This document shows, in pieces, positions 43,221 through 53,044 of a stretch of 61,402 nucleotides of DNA. Under the pieces are notes generated by a model. The model did not search any database. It was not told the origin of the DNA and saw nothing but the letters and a program-made list of their open reading frames with translations. This stretch comes from Allopontixanthobacter sp034376665. Lineage in GTDB: Bacteria; Pseudomonadota; Alphaproteobacteria; Sphingomonadales; Sphingomonadaceae. A program made the translations under genes and the position numbers. The DNA is taken from contig NZ_JAXMJI010000103.1 of assembly GCF_034376665.1 (NCBI RefSeq), forward strand, positions 1-61,402. The letters run 5' to 3'. The first letter of the stretch is position 1. Every line of letters begins with the position of its first letter.

Positions 43221-43615
43221 GGCTGGACGAAGGGAGCCATTACCTCGGCCCGCACGCGCGCCAGGCGGCCGGTTTCGCGATCCAGCATCGCCCAGGTGGT
43301 ATTCGCGGAAACGATCACCTTGCCCGCAGCATCCATGAAATCCACCCGCCGGGAGGACTTCGCCCCGCGCGCACCATCGGGGATCCAGGTTTCCCCGGTG
43401 ACACTCTGCCCCAGCGAGATATTGCCGCGATAATCGATCTCGTGCCGGATCACGAGCCAGAAGAACGCATCCCGGTCTTCCGCCCGCGCCGCCGCATCCC
43501 AATGGGCCGTCGCCATGTCCTGTATCCACTGGACCCAGACGGCGTTGTTCACATGGCCCATCACATCGATATGGTCCGGCGCGGCGGTGAAGACCCTGGT
43601 GAAGCGGTTGCTCAC
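43217..43615 (-). CDS. Acyl-CoA thioesterase, 4HBT hotdog family
   Basis: 132 residues from the GTG at 43615. The N-terminal PDHIDVMGHVNNAVWVQWIQD is the 4-hydroxybenzoyl-CoA thioesterase signature, and DYRGNISLGQSVTGETWI forms the central strand. The GTG overlaps the upstream oligopeptidase stop as GTGA, a coupling pattern; an in-frame ATG at 43636 would add seven residues inside that gene. The acyl substrate is unknown. Confidence 0.85.
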   Translation of the reverse strand: MSNRFTRVFTAAPDHIDVMGHVNNAVWVQWIQDMATAHWDAAARAEDRDAFFWLVIRHEIDYRGNISLGQSVTGETWIPDGARGAKSSRRVDFMDAAGKVIVSANTTWAMLDRETGRLARVRAEVMAPFVQP

Positions 43616-45684
43616 TCCGCCATTCCCATCTGCCACAGGATGAAGGCGAATTCCTCCGCCGTTTCGGTCAGGCTTTCGAAGCGGCCCGATTTCCCGCCGT
43701 GGCCCGCGCCCATATTGGTCTTGAGCAGCAATTCATTCCCGTCGGTCTTCAACTCGCGCAATTTTGCGACCCATTTGGCGGGTTCCCAATAGGTCACGCG
43801 CGGATCGTTGAGGCCCGCGGTGACCAGCATCGGCGGATAATCCTGCGCGCGCACCTGATCATAGGGGCTGTAGGACCGGATCAGTTCGAACGCGGCCCGG
43901 TCCTCGATCGGGTTGCCCCATTCGGGCCATTCGCCCGGGGTCAGCGGCAATGTGGCATCGAGCATGGTTGCCAGCACATCGACGAAGGGGACATGCGCCA
44001 CCACCGCGCCGAACAGATGCGGATCGGAATTGATCACCGCGCCCATCAGTTCACCGCCCGCCGATCCGCCCGAAATGCTGATCTTGCCCGCCTGCGTCAG
44101 GCTGCGTTCGATCAGGCCGTTTGCGACATCGACGAAATCGTTGAAGGCGTTGGTGCGGCTTTCCAGCTTGCCCGCCTTGTACCATGCCCGCCCCAGATCA
44201 TCGCCGCCGCGGATATGCGCGATGGCATAAGCGAAACCGCGGTCCACCAGGCTGAACCTTGTGGTGGAAAAGCCCGGAGGGATGGAAATGCCGTAAGCGC
44301 CGTAGCCATAGAGATGAAGTGGTCCGGCAGCTTCGCGATCCTTGCGGTAGAGCACGCTGACCGGGACCATGGTACCATCCCGCGCGGCCACTTCGATCCG
44401 CTCCGTAATATACAGTTCGGCATCATAGCCCGAGGGGATTTCCTGCACCTTCAGCGTTTCGAGCGTCCGCGCCGCGACATCGTAATCATAGGTCGTGGCC
44501 GGGCTGACCATGCTTTCATAGGACAGCCGCAGTTTTTCCATGTGCCATTCGCGGTTATCGCCCAGCCCCGCGCTATAGCTTGCCTCGGGAAAAATGATCG
44601 GTTCAATCCGCAAGGGATCGTCGTAATAGCGCAGTTCGATCACATCGAGACCGCCGCGTCGCCCCTCGACAACGTAGAAATCGCGGAACAGTTCAAGCCC
44701 GGTGATATAGAATTCGTCCGACCCCGCGATCAGCGTGGTCCATTCGCCCGGGTTTTCCAAAGAGGCGGCGGCGATGCGGAAGTTTTCGTGCGTATCGTTG
44801 GTGTGGATGAACAGCGTCCCGCCGCGCTCGTCCACGTCATATTCCACGCCCTTCTGCCGCGGTTTGACCAGCAGCGGGGTCGCCAGCGGATCATCAGCCG
44901 GGATGATGTAGTTTTCGCCCGTTTCGTGATCGCCGGCGGAAATGATCACCCATTTCTCGTTCGACGACAGGCCGGACGAGACCCGGAAGCCTTCGTCGTC
45001 CTCGTGATACAGTTCGACATCGTCTGCGACCGGTTGCCCCAGCCAGTGCAGCCGCGCGTTGTCGGTGCGCCATTGTTCGTTGGCGAGGCTGTAGATCAGT
45101 GCGCGGCCCCCCGCGCACCAGACCAGCGATGACAATGTGCCGGGGATCTCGTCCCCCAGCATTTCCCCAGTGACCAGATCCTTGACCCGCGCCGTGAAGC
45201 GTTCCGACCCGTTGTCATCGACCGAAAACGCCAGCTTCGTGCCATCCTTGCTGACCGCCAGCGCGCCGAGGCGGAAATATTCCTTCCCTTCCGCCAGCTC
45301 CGGTTCGTCGAGAATCAGCTCATCGTCACCGCCCGAAACCGGCCTGCGCCACCATTTGCGGTACTCCGCGCCTTCTTCGTATTCTACCCAGTACAGCCAA
45401 TCGCCATCCTTCTGCGGAACGGAACTGTCGGCTTCCTTGATCCGGGCACGCATTTCCTTGAACAACCGGTCCACCAGCGGCTTGTGCGGAGCCATCCGGT
45501 GTTCGAACCAGGCATTTTCCGCCGCCAGATGCGCCAGCACCTCCGGATCGTCCACCACCGGATATTTCGGATCTCGCAGCCAGGCGTAATCGTCGCTGAC
45601 CGTGATCCCGTGGTGGGTCGCGGAAGAGCGCTTTTTTCGGGCGGTCGGGGCGGCGGCTGGCACCGCAGAGGTGGAATTGGTCAT
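43612..45684 (-). CDS. ptrB: Oligopeptidase B (S9A serine peptidase)
   Basis: 690 residues. A seven-bladed beta-propeller (about 75-400) precedes the alpha/beta-hydrolase catalytic domain. The nucleophile is in ISGGSAGGELMGAVIN (~Ser540), the Asp in AGLNDPRVTYWEPAKW, and the His in GAGHGGKSGR near the C-terminus. The family cleaves short peptides after Arg or Lys in the cytoplasm. It is coupled to the thioesterase downstream and divergent from the aminopeptidase gene with 37 bp between starts. Confidence 0.93.
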   Translation of the reverse strand: MTNSTSAVPAAAPTARKKRSSATHHGITVSDDYAWLRDPKYPVVDDPEVLAHLAAENAWFEHRMAPHKPLVDRLFKEMRARIKEADSSVPQKDGDWLYWVEYEEGAEYRKWWRRPVSGGDDELILDEPELAEGKEYFRLGALAVSKDGTKLAFSVDDNGSERFTARVKDLVTGEMLGDEIPGTLSSLVWCAGGRALIYSLANEQWRTDNARLHWLGQPVADDVELYHEDDEGFRVSSGLSSNEKWVIISAGDHETGENYIIPADDPLATPLLVKPRQKGVEYDVDERGGTLFIHTNDTHENFRIAAASLENPGEWTTLIAGSDEFYITGLELFRDFYVVEGRRGGLDVIELRYYDDPLRIEPIIFPEASYSAGLGDNREWHMEKLRLSYESMVSPATTYDYDVAARTLETLKVQEIPSGYDAELYITERIEVAARDGTMVPVSVLYRKDREAAGPLHLYGYGAYGISIPPGFSTTRFSLVDRGFAYAIAHIRGGDDLGRAWYKAGKLESRTNAFNDFVDVANGLIERSLTQAGKISISGGSAGGELMGAVINSDPHLFGAVVAHVPFVDVLATMLDATLPLTPGEWPEWGNPIEDRAAFELIRSYSPYDQVRAQDYPPMLVTAGLNDPRVTYWEPAKWVAKLRELKTDGNELLLKTNMGAGHGGKSGRFESLTETAEEFAFILWQMGMAE

Positions 45685-45721
45685 GCAGGCGCTCTATGTT
45701 GGTCGCGAAAGGACCGCAACC

Positions 45722-47539
45722 ATGCTGATGCTTACCCACGAGGCCCGCCTCTCCGCTCTCCGCGAGGAGTTGAAGAAGCGAGGGCTGGACGGTTTCGTTG
45801 TTCCGATTTCCGACGAGCATATGTCCGAATATGTCGGTTCCTATGCACAGCGGCTGGCGTGGCTGACCGGTTTCGGCGGATCGGTGGGCAGCGCGGTGGT
45901 GCTGCAACATAAGGCCGCGATGTTCGTGGATGGGCGCTATACCGTACAGGTGCGCGAACAGGTGGACGGCAATCTGTATGCGTATTGCCAGGTTCCGAAG
46001 GATAGCGTGGGCGCATGGCTTGCCGCCAATGCACAGTCCGGCGCGCGGATCGGCTACGATCCCTGGCTCCACACGCGCGGCTGGGCCAATACTATATCGG
46101 AGGCGCTGGCAAAAATCGGCGCGGAACTGGTCTCGGTTGATGCCAACCCCGTCGATGCCGTGTGGGAAGACCGGCCTGCTCCCTCCGACGCCGTGGTCAT
46201 GGTCCATGATGACAGCCATGCCGGCCAATCGAGCGCGGAAAAGCGCGAGTTGGTGGCCGGTTGGCTGAAATCCGAAGGGCTGGACGGCGTGGTCATCGGC
46301 GCGCTCGATTCGATCGCCTGGCTGCTGAACATCCGCGGATCGGATGTGGACCGCACCCCCGTGGCGCTGTCCTATGTGCTGGCCCATGCGGACGGCACGG
46401 CGGAATTGTTCATCGCGCCTGAGAAAATCACGCCCGAAGTCGCCCGGCATCTGGGCAACGCGGTCACCATCCGTCCGCGTGACCAGTTCGAGGGCGCGCT
46501 CCGGCATCTGCAAGGCAAGAAGATCGCGGTCGATCCTAGCAGCGGAGTCGCGGCGATTTTCCAGACACTGGAAGACGCCGGGGCCCGGGTGATCGCCGCG
46601 CGCGATCCGGCCTTGTTGCCCAAGGCGGTCAAGAATCCGGTCGAGCAGCAAGGTCACCGCAATGCGCAGGCGCGCGACGGCGCGGCGGTGTCGAAATTCC
46701 TCCACTGGCTGTCGGAAACCGCGCCCGCAGGCGGCGTGACCGAACTGTCCGCTGCAGCGAAACTGCGCAGCTTTCGCGAGCAGACCGGGATGCTGAGGGA
46801 TTTGTCCTTCGATACCATTTCCGCCGCCGGTCCCCACGCCGCGCTGCCGCATTACCGGGTCGATGAAGACAGCAACATCCCGATTGCCCCCGGCAGCGTC
46901 TATCTGGTCGATTCGGGCGGGCAATATCTCGATGGCACCACCGACATTACCCGAACCGTGTGGATCGGTCCGGGTGAGCCCAGCCCGGAGGTGAAAGACC
47001 GCAATACCCGCGTCCTGAAGGGCCATATCGCGATCGCCACGGCCGTTTTCCCGGAGAACACCGCCGGCAGCCAGCTCGACGCCTTCGCCCGCCAGTTCCT
47101 ATGGCAGGCGGGCGTCGACTACGCCCACGGAACCGGCCATGGTGTCGGCAGTTTTCTGGCGGTACACGAAGGCCCGCAGCGGATCGCCAAATCGGGCGGC
47201 GGGCAGGCGGGCACGGATGAACCGCTGCAGGCAGGAATGTTCCTGTCGAACGAGCCGGGCTATTACAAGGCAGGCGAATTCGGCATCCGGATCGAGAATC
47301 TGGTGCTGGTCGAACCGCGCGAAATTCCCGGCGCAGAAGGGACGTATTTCGGTTTCGAAACGCTCACCTTCGTACCGATCGACCGCCGCATGGTCGAAGT
47401 GGGCCTGCTGACCCCGCAAGAGATTGCCTGGTGGAACGACTATCACGCGCAGGTTGCCAAAATCCTGCTCCCGCAGCTCGAAGGGCCGGGCGATGCCGGT
47501 GTGCGCGAATGGGTGGAGGCGAGCTGCCAGCCTCTGTGA
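45722..47539 (+). CDS. pepP: Xaa-Pro aminopeptidase (M24B family)
   Basis: 605 residues, the long three-domain aminopeptidase P type. Metal ligands sit in VDSGGQYLDGTTDITRT (two Asp), HGTGHGVG (His) and NEPGYYKAGEFGIRIENLVL (Glu), with a second Glu in FGFETLTFVP. The start at 45722 has AAGGA 8 nt upstream; the upstream extension of this frame is spurious. It faces oligopeptidase B across a very short divergent promoter region. Confidence 0.92.
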   Translation: MLMLTHEARLSALREELKKRGLDGFVVPISDEHMSEYVGSYAQRLAWLTGFGGSVGSAVVLQHKAAMFVDGRYTVQVREQVDGNLYAYCQVPKDSVGAWLAANAQSGARIGYDPWLHTRGWANTISEALAKIGAELVSVDANPVDAVWEDRPAPSDAVVMVHDDSHAGQSSAEKRELVAGWLKSEGLDGVVIGALDSIAWLLNIRGSDVDRTPVALSYVLAHADGTAELFIAPEKITPEVARHLGNAVTIRPRDQFEGALRHLQGKKIAVDPSSGVAAIFQTLEDAGARVIAARDPALLPKAVKNPVEQQGHRNAQARDGAAVSKFLHWLSETAPAGGVTELSAAAKLRSFREQTGMLRDLSFDTISAAGPHAALPHYRVDEDSNIPIAPGSVYLVDSGGQYLDGTTDITRTVWIGPGEPSPEVKDRNTRVLKGHIAIATAVFPENTAGSQLDAFARQFLWQAGVDYAHGTGHGVGSFLAVHEGPQRIAKSGGGQAGTDEPLQAGMFLSNEPGYYKAGEFGIRIENLVLVEPREIPGAEGTYFGFETLTFVPIDRRMVEVGLLTPQEIAWWNDYHAQVAKILLPQLEGPGDAGVREWVEASCQPL

Positions 47540-47623
47540 CTGTCCGGCTTGTCATCCGGTATTTGTTCTTGTAATGTTCTGCGGTACGATTCGTCGTCCA
47601 GACCCACAAGCGGAGGAAAAGCC

Positions 47624-48001
47624 ATGATCGGATATGTCACTGTCGGAACCAATGATCTGCCGCGATCGGCGAAGTTCTATGACGCGATTGCGGCGGAAAT
47701 GGGCGTCGGGCGAATGATGGAATTTGAAAGTTTCATCGCCTGGGGAAAGATGGACGGACCGGCGGGCATCGCTGCCACAAAGCCCTTCAACGGCGAAGCG
47801 GCGAGCGTCGGCAATGGCGTCATGGTCGCGCTTCAGGCAGACAGCATCGAGCAGGTCCAACGGATTTATGACATTGCGCTGGCCAATGGCGGCAGCGATG
47901 AAGGCGCGCCGGGTGCCCGCGGCGACGGATTTTACGCCGCCTATTTCCGCGATCCCGACGGCAACAAGCTCAACGCGTTCCTGATGACCGGCGCGGGATG
48001 A
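47624..48001 (+). CDS. VOC/glyoxalase-family protein
   Basis: 125 residues with the VOC beta-alpha-beta-beta-beta repeats: MIGYVTVGTNDLPRSAKFYDAIA at the start and YAAYFRDPDGNKLNAFLM at the end. GGAGG lies 8 nt before the ATG. Members include lyases, dioxygenases and resistance proteins; this one has few metal-ligand-like residues and cannot be assigned a reaction. It ends 40 bp before the facing HerA-like gene. Confidence 0.87.
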   Translation: MIGYVTVGTNDLPRSAKFYDAIAAEMGVGRMMEFESFIAWGKMDGPAGIAATKPFNGEAASVGNGVMVALQADSIEQVQRIYDIALANGGSDEGAPGARGDGFYAAYFRDPDGNKLNAFLMTGAG

Positions 48002-48040
48002 AGGATGTGCGGCGGGCCCTGGACAGCGCCCTGGCCCCGC

Positions 48041-49654
48041 TCAGCGCATCAATCCGCCGATCAGATTGCGGGCAAATCGCCCCAGACCGGGTATGCCCAC
48101 CGCCTTGCCGATCTCGGTCGCGATGGTTCCGCCCGCCGAGCTGGCCGCGCTCGCGGTGGGATTGGCGCGGCTCTTCCGGCCGCTGAGTTTGGCCGCAAGA
48201 ATGGAACCAGCACTGGCCGCCGCCGCGCCGCTTGCTGCCTTGACGACCTTGCCGCCTAAACCGTCCCAGAGGGAAGTCGATTTGCGTTCCCGCTTGGCCA
48301 CTTCATCGCGGCCCTGCGTTTCCACTTCCTCGGCGGTAGCGGCGGCGTCGACCATTTTCTGGGCGATCACTTCTGCGGCGCTTTCACGGTCCACCCGCTG
48401 GTCGTATTTGCCCTCCACCGGCGAGATCGACTGCATGATCGCGCGTTCCTTGGGCGTGATCGGCCCGAGGCGTGAACGCGGCGGCTTGATCAGAGTCCGC
48501 TGGACAATGCCGGGCGAGCCGTCCTCCATCAGGGTCGAAACCAGCGCCTCGCCGGTTTTCAGTTCCGTAATCGCCGTTTCCACATCGAGGTCGGGATTGA
48601 TCCGGAAAGTTTCGGCGGCGGCGCGAATTGCGCGCTGGTCCTTGGGCGTAAAGGCGCGCAGCGCGTGCTGGACCCGGTTGCCCAATTGCCCGGCGACTTC
48701 TTCGGGTATGTCGATCGGGTTCTGCGTCACGAAGAACACGCCGACGCCTTTGGAGCGGATCAGGCGGACCACCTGTTCGATCTTGTCTTCCAGGGCCTTG
48801 GGCGCATCATCGAACAGCAAGTGCGCCTCGTCGAAGAAGAACACCAGCTTGGGCTTTTCCGGATCGCCGACTTCGGGCAGCGACTCGAACAATTCGGCCA
48901 GCAGCCACAACAGGAAGGTGGCGTAGAGCTTCGGACTGCGCATCAATCTGTCCGCCGCCAGCACGTTGATATAGCCGCGCCCCTGTTCGTCCAGCTTGAT
49001 GAAATCGGCGATTTCCAGCGCCGGTTCGCCGAAGAACTGCCCCCCGCCCTGGCTGTCGAGGCTGAGCAATTGCCGCTGGATCGTGCCGATGCTGGCTTTG
49101 GTCACATTGCCGTATCTGGTGGTCAGCTCGCTGGCATGCTGCGACGTATAAACCAGCATCGTCTGCAGATCCTCGAGGTCGAGCAGCAGCATTCCTTCTT
49201 CGTCGGCGAAGCGGAACACGATGTTGAGGACACCTTCCTGCGTTTCGTTCAGATCGAGCAGGCGGGCCAGCAGGAGCGGGCCCATCTCGGAAATCGTGGT
49301 GCGGATCGGGTGGCCCTGCTCGCCGTATAAATCCCAGAACACCGCGGGATTATCGGAATAGGCGTAATCGTCCATCCCGAGTTCTTTCGCCCGGCTTTCC
49401 AGCTTGTCGGCATGTTTGAAGGTGGGCGAACCGGGCATGGAAATACCCGCCAGATCACCCTTCACATCGGCCACGAACACCGGCACCCCGCTGGCCGAAA
49501 AGCTCTCCGCAAGGCCCTGCAGCGTGACCGTCTTGCCGGTGCCGGTCGCGCCCGCGATCAGCCCGTGGCGGTTGGCCCGCCCCAGATGCAGCGACTGCTT
49601 CTCGCCATTCGCGCCCAGACCCAGGAAAATCTGGTCCGCAATAGTGTTGCTCAT
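48041..49654 (-). CDS. HerA-like ATPase (DUF853 family)
   Basis: 537 residues. Walker A GATGTGKT is at 35-42 and Walker B KLVFFFDEAHLLFDD near 275. The protein ends in an Ala/Gly-rich tail of about 100 residues (GKVVKAASGAAAASAGSILAAKL). This family (COG0433, DUF853) is related to the HerA helicase and also to FtsK/VirB4 motors, and its role in bacteria is not settled. No NurA-type nuclease lies beside it. Its upstream region overlaps the divergent promoter of the pabB-pabC gene (120 bp). Confidence 0.87.
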   Translation of the reverse strand: MSNTIADQIFLGLGANGEKQSLHLGRANRHGLIAGATGTGKTVTLQGLAESFSASGVPVFVADVKGDLAGISMPGSPTFKHADKLESRAKELGMDDYAYSDNPAVFWDLYGEQGHPIRTTISEMGPLLLARLLDLNETQEGVLNIVFRFADEEGMLLLDLEDLQTMLVYTSQHASELTTRYGNVTKASIGTIQRQLLSLDSQGGGQFFGEPALEIADFIKLDEQGRGYINVLAADRLMRSPKLYATFLLWLLAELFESLPEVGDPEKPKLVFFFDEAHLLFDDAPKALEDKIEQVVRLIRSKGVGVFFVTQNPIDIPEEVAGQLGNRVQHALRAFTPKDQRAIRAAAETFRINPDLDVETAITELKTGEALVSTLMEDGSPGIVQRTLIKPPRSRLGPITPKERAIMQSISPVEGKYDQRVDRESAAEVIAQKMVDAAATAEEVETQGRDEVAKRERKSTSLWDGLGGKVVKAASGAAAASAGSILAAKLSGRKSRANPTASAASSAGGTIATEIGKAVGIPGLGRFARNLIGGLMR

Positions 49655-49773
49655 GCCGGTAACTCCCCGTCCGCTCTCCCGACCTGTGGCGCAGCGCGGG
49701 CGGGGCGGTCAAGCGCCAGCGTTTGCAATGCAGGCTGTTCCAATTTTCCGCTGCCCGTATATGGCGGGGAAAT

Positions 49774-51567
49774 ATGGCCAACCGGCAACCCTTTGTCCTG
49801 CTCGACGATGCCCGCGAAAGCGGCGGCGTGGACGCGCATGTCTATGAGGGTCCGCGCCGGATTTTCGCGGCGCGCCGTGCGGACGAAGTGGCGGATGTGC
49901 TGGAAGCTGCCGACGCCGCACGGGCATCCGAAGGCGGTACGCTGGCGGGATATATCGCCTATGAAGCGGGCCTTGCGTTGGAACCCAAGCTGGCGCAATT
50001 GGCGCAGGCGCACTGCGGGGCGGGCGGCCCGCTGGTGTGGCTGGGGCTGTTCGATAGTGCGGAAATCGTGCCCGCTGGCACTGTGCCGGACTGGCTAGCC
50101 GCACGCTCGGAAGGCAGTGCATCGCTCGGCCCGCTGGACCCGCAGCTGTCCCCCGGCGGATACGCAGAGGCTTTCGCCGCACTGCAGGATGCGATCCGCG
50201 CCGGCGATATCTACCAGGCCAATCTCACCCTTCCGATGGCGGGCAGCTATCGCGGTGATCCGGTAGCGCTGTACGCCGCGCTGCGGCCCGCGGCGCAGGC
50301 CGGGTATGGCGGAATCGTGTTCGACGGCGCGCATTGGCTGCTCAGCCTGTCGCCCGAATTGTTCTTCAGCCTGCGCGGCGGCGAAGCCAAGGTAAAGCCG
50401 ATGAAGGGCACTCGCCCCCGCGGCCAGGACGCAGGCACCGATGCGGCGCTGGCGCAGGAACTGGCGGGTTCGGTGAAGGACCGGGCCGAGAATTTGATGA
50501 TCGTCGATCTGATGCGCAACGATTTGTCCCGCGTGGCGGAAGCGGGCAGCGTTCAGGTGGACGCGCCCTTTACCGTCGAAAGCTACCCCACGGTCCACCA
50601 GATGGTGTCCACCGTGCGTGCGCGGCTGCAACAGGGCAAAGGCGCTGCCGACCTGATCCGTGCGATTTTCCCCTGCGGCTCGATCACCGGCGCGCCGAAA
50701 ATTCGTGCAATGGAACTGCTCGGCCAGACCGAACGCGACGCGCGCGGACCCTATTGCGGGGCGATAGGCCGGATCGGCCCGGACGGCGACGCGGCGTTCA
50801 ACGTGGCCATCCGCACCTTGCGCCTGACCCCGATCGAAAACAGCCAGGGCAGCGCCGTGCTGGGGGTTGGCTCGGCAATTGTTGCTGATAGCGAAGCGAT
50901 GCCCGAATGGCGCGAATCGATCCTCAAGGGCGGCTTCGCGCGCCAGCGGGCAGGCGGGTTCGATCTGATCGAAAGCATGAAATTCGATCCGGAAACGGGC
51001 ATGGAACAGCTCGAACTGCATCTGGTACGGATGAAGGAGAGCGCGGCACAGCTTGGCTTTGCCTTCGACCGCCACCAGACTCGCAACCAGATCCAGGCGC
51101 TGTGCTTCGAACTGGAAGCTCCCGCAAAGATCCGGCTACTGCTGGCGCGGAGCGGCGCCATTGCGCTGGAAGGCCAGGAACTGGGGCAACCTCCCGCCGA
51201 GCCGCTGGAATGCATCGTGCTGCCCCTGCCGGTGGACAGCGGCGACTGGCGGCTGCGGCACAAGACCAGCGACCGGGGGTTCTATCAGGATGCGCTGGCG
51301 GTCGCCCGCGCTGAGGGCGCGCAGGAAGCGCTGCTGCTGCGCGACGACGGGCTGCTGACCGAAGGCAGCTGGACCAATATCTTCGTCGAGCGGGACGGCA
51401 TCCTGCTGACTCCGCCCGCCGAACTTGGGCTGCTGCCCGGAATTTTGCGCCGCTCGCTGCTGGAAGCGGGCAAGGCGCGCGAATCCAATCTGCAGATCGC
51501 CGATCTCGAACAGGGATTTCTGCTGGGCAATGCCGTCCGCGGCCTGATGAAAGCCAAATTCACATGA
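49774..51567 (+). CDS. pabB: Aminodeoxychorismate synthase PabB fused to aminodeoxychorismate lyase PabC
   Basis: 597 residues. Residues ~1-395 are a chorismate-binding enzyme with GDIYQANLT, the PMKGT motif (a Lys where anthranilate synthase has Ala, marking PabB), RAENLMIVDLMRND and GSITGAPKIRAMEL. The C-terminal ~200 residues are a class-IV aminotransferase with HKTSDRG (PLP lysine) and EGSWTNIF, i.e. the lyase that releases pyruvate to give p-aminobenzoate. It thus covers both steps except the glutamine amidotransferase PabA, which is not nearby. ATG at 49774 has GGGGAA upstream. First gene of a three-gene overlapping operon. Confidence 0.92.
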   Translation: MANRQPFVLLDDARESGGVDAHVYEGPRRIFAARRADEVADVLEAADAARASEGGTLAGYIAYEAGLALEPKLAQLAQAHCGAGGPLVWLGLFDSAEIVPAGTVPDWLAARSEGSASLGPLDPQLSPGGYAEAFAALQDAIRAGDIYQANLTLPMAGSYRGDPVALYAALRPAAQAGYGGIVFDGAHWLLSLSPELFFSLRGGEAKVKPMKGTRPRGQDAGTDAALAQELAGSVKDRAENLMIVDLMRNDLSRVAEAGSVQVDAPFTVESYPTVHQMVSTVRARLQQGKGAADLIRAIFPCGSITGAPKIRAMELLGQTERDARGPYCGAIGRIGPDGDAAFNVAIRTLRLTPIENSQGSAVLGVGSAIVADSEAMPEWRESILKGGFARQRAGGFDLIESMKFDPETGMEQLELHLVRMKESAAQLGFAFDRHQTRNQIQALCFELEAPAKIRLLLARSGAIALEGQELGQPPAEPLECIVLPLPVDSGDWRLRHKTSDRGFYQDALAVARAEGAQEALLLRDDGLLTEGSWTNIFVERDGILLTPPAELGLLPGILRRSLLEAGKARESNLQIADLEQGFLLGNAVRGLMKAKFT

Positions 51568-52265
51568 AAATCCCGATCCTGTTCGAAGACGGCGAAGCGC
51601 TGGTGATCGACAAGCCAGCGGGCCTTTCCATCGATCGTCCGCGCAAGGGCGGCCACGCTCTGGAAGATCATTTCGAGGATCTGAAACTCGGGTTCCAGCG
51701 CCCGCCCGCCGCGGTGCACCGGCTCGACACCGATACCTCCGGCTGCCTGCTGCTGGCGCGCAATCCCAAGGCGCACAAACGCTTTGCCAAGGCGTTCGAG
51801 GACCGGCTGGTGATCAAGCGCTATCTCGGGATCGTCGCGGGCGAACTGGAGGATGAGGCAGGCACCATCGAACTCGCCCTGTCGAAAATCAGCAGCGCGG
51901 AAAAAGGCTGGCGGATGATCGCCGCGAAGAAGGGCAAGCCCTCCATCACCCACTGGCGGCGGATCGATGTGCAGGGCGGCAACACGCTGGTCGAATTTCG
52001 CCCCGAAACCGGCCGCACCCACCAGATCCGGATCCATGCGGAAGCAGGACTCGGCAAGGCGCTGCTTAACGACCCGGTTTACGGCGCTGGCGAGGAGACG
52101 GGGGCGGAGAAAGGTGGGGGCCGGACGATGCTGCACGCGGCGGGATTGGTCGTTCCGCGTGAAGGCAAGCCCGCGATTACCGCCACTGCGCCAATGCCGG
52201 CGGATTTCCTCCGGCTGGGTTTCACGGACGTTGGCCCTGAAGGGTCGATGACAGAAGATGTCTGA
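51564..52265 (+). CDS. RluA-family RNA pseudouridine synthase
   Basis: 233 residues. The catalytic aspartate lies in HRLDTDTSGCLLLAR (~52-66) and the C-terminal GRTHQIRIHAEAGLGKALLNDPVYG matches the family. There is no S4 domain at the N-terminus, as in the short RluA/TruC type. Its target RNA is not determinable from sequence. It overlaps the pabB-pabC stop by ATGA and the arfB start by 8 bp. Confidence 0.9.
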   Translation: MKIPILFEDGEALVIDKPAGLSIDRPRKGGHALEDHFEDLKLGFQRPPAAVHRLDTDTSGCLLLARNPKAHKRFAKAFEDRLVIKRYLGIVAGELEDEAGTIELALSKISSAEKGWRMIAAKKGKPSITHWRRIDVQGGNTLVEFRPETGRTHQIRIHAEAGLGKALLNDPVYGAGEETGAEKGGGRTMLHAAGLVVPREGKPAITATAPMPADFLRLGFTDVGPEGSMTEDV

Positions 52266-52662
52266 CATCGTCGCCCGCGCCATGGGGCTGGTGGAGGAAA
52301 GCTTCATCGCCTCCTCCGGGCCGGGCGGGCAGAATGTCAACAAGGTGGCGACAGCCGTACAAATGCGGCTCGACGTCTTCGCGCTACGGCTGGAGCCCGC
52401 CGTTTTCAACCGGCTCAAGACCCTGGCCGGCAGCCGGATGACTTCCCGCGGCGAGATCGTGCTGACCGCGCGCAATTACCGCACCCAGGAAGCGAATCGC
52501 GAGGATGCCCGCAAACGCCTTGCCGAAATGCTCGAGGAAGCGGAGCGCGCACCCCGCGTCCGCGCCAAGAGCCGGGTCAACCGGGTGGGCAAGGAAGCCC
52601 GGATCAAGAGCAAGAAGAACCGCGGTGCGGTGAAGGCGGGCCGCGGCAAGGTGGAGTGGTAA
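52258..52662 (+). CDS. arfB: Alternative ribosome-rescue peptidyl-tRNA hydrolase
   Basis: 134 residues. The catalytic loop GPGGQNVNK is at about 21-29, followed by ATAVQMRLDV and SRGEIVLTA. The C-terminal tail is Lys/Arg-rich (KSRVNRVGKEARIKSKKNRGAVKAGRGK), the part that enters the mRNA channel of stalled ribosomes. ArfB/YaeJ releases nascent chains from ribosomes without a stop codon. Coupled to the pseudouridine synthase gene by an 8-bp overlap. Confidence 0.93.
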   Translation: MSDIVARAMGLVEESFIASSGPGGQNVNKVATAVQMRLDVFALRLEPAVFNRLKTLAGSRMTSRGEIVLTARNYRTQEANREDARKRLAEMLEEAERAPRVRAKSRVNRVGKEARIKSKKNRGAVKAGRGKVEW

Positions 52663-52812
52663 CCCCGCGCGTGGCCCCGCGCGAACGCGCTTGACTTTTT
52701 ACGCCCCCTGTCCCAATGGCGGCGGCTTGAACGGCGGCGGTCCCCTTTCCGGGCGCGTCGCCGGTATTATTTCCGGCCCTATCGGCCCTTTCAGAGAATC
52801 TAGGAAACCGCC

Positions 52813-52980
52813 ATGGCGAAACCTGCAACAGTAAAGATCAAGCTGGTTTCGACCGCTGACACCGGCTTCTATTACACCACCAAGAAGAATCCCCGGAACA
52901 TTACGGAAAAGATGACGTTCCGCAAATACGACCCCGTCGTGCGCAAGCATGTCGAGTTCAAGGAAGCGAAGATCAAGTAA
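52813..52980 (+). CDS. rpmG: 50S ribosomal protein L33
   Basis: 55 residues (MAKPATVKIKLVSTADTGFY, KKNPRNITEKMTFRKYDPVVRKHVEFKEAKIK). This is the cysteine-free, zinc-independent L33 form used by many alphaproteobacteria. It is short, so longest-frame scans miss it. GGAAACCGCC precedes the ATG. It is separated from arfB by 150 bp and should have its own promoter. Confidence 0.95.
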   Translation: MAKPATVKIKLVSTADTGFYYTTKKNPRNITEKMTFRKYDPVVRKHVEFKEAKIK

Positions 52981-53044
52981 GCTGAATTTCCGGCAGCGGA
53001 TCAATTCAGACAAGGTTCAACGCTTCGCTGTCATTTGCCGGAGC

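Noticed and set aside
45326..47026. 566-codon minus-strand frame across two genes
   Set aside because: It crosses the divergent start region of oligopeptidase B and aminopeptidase P, both of which have full motifs in their own frames.
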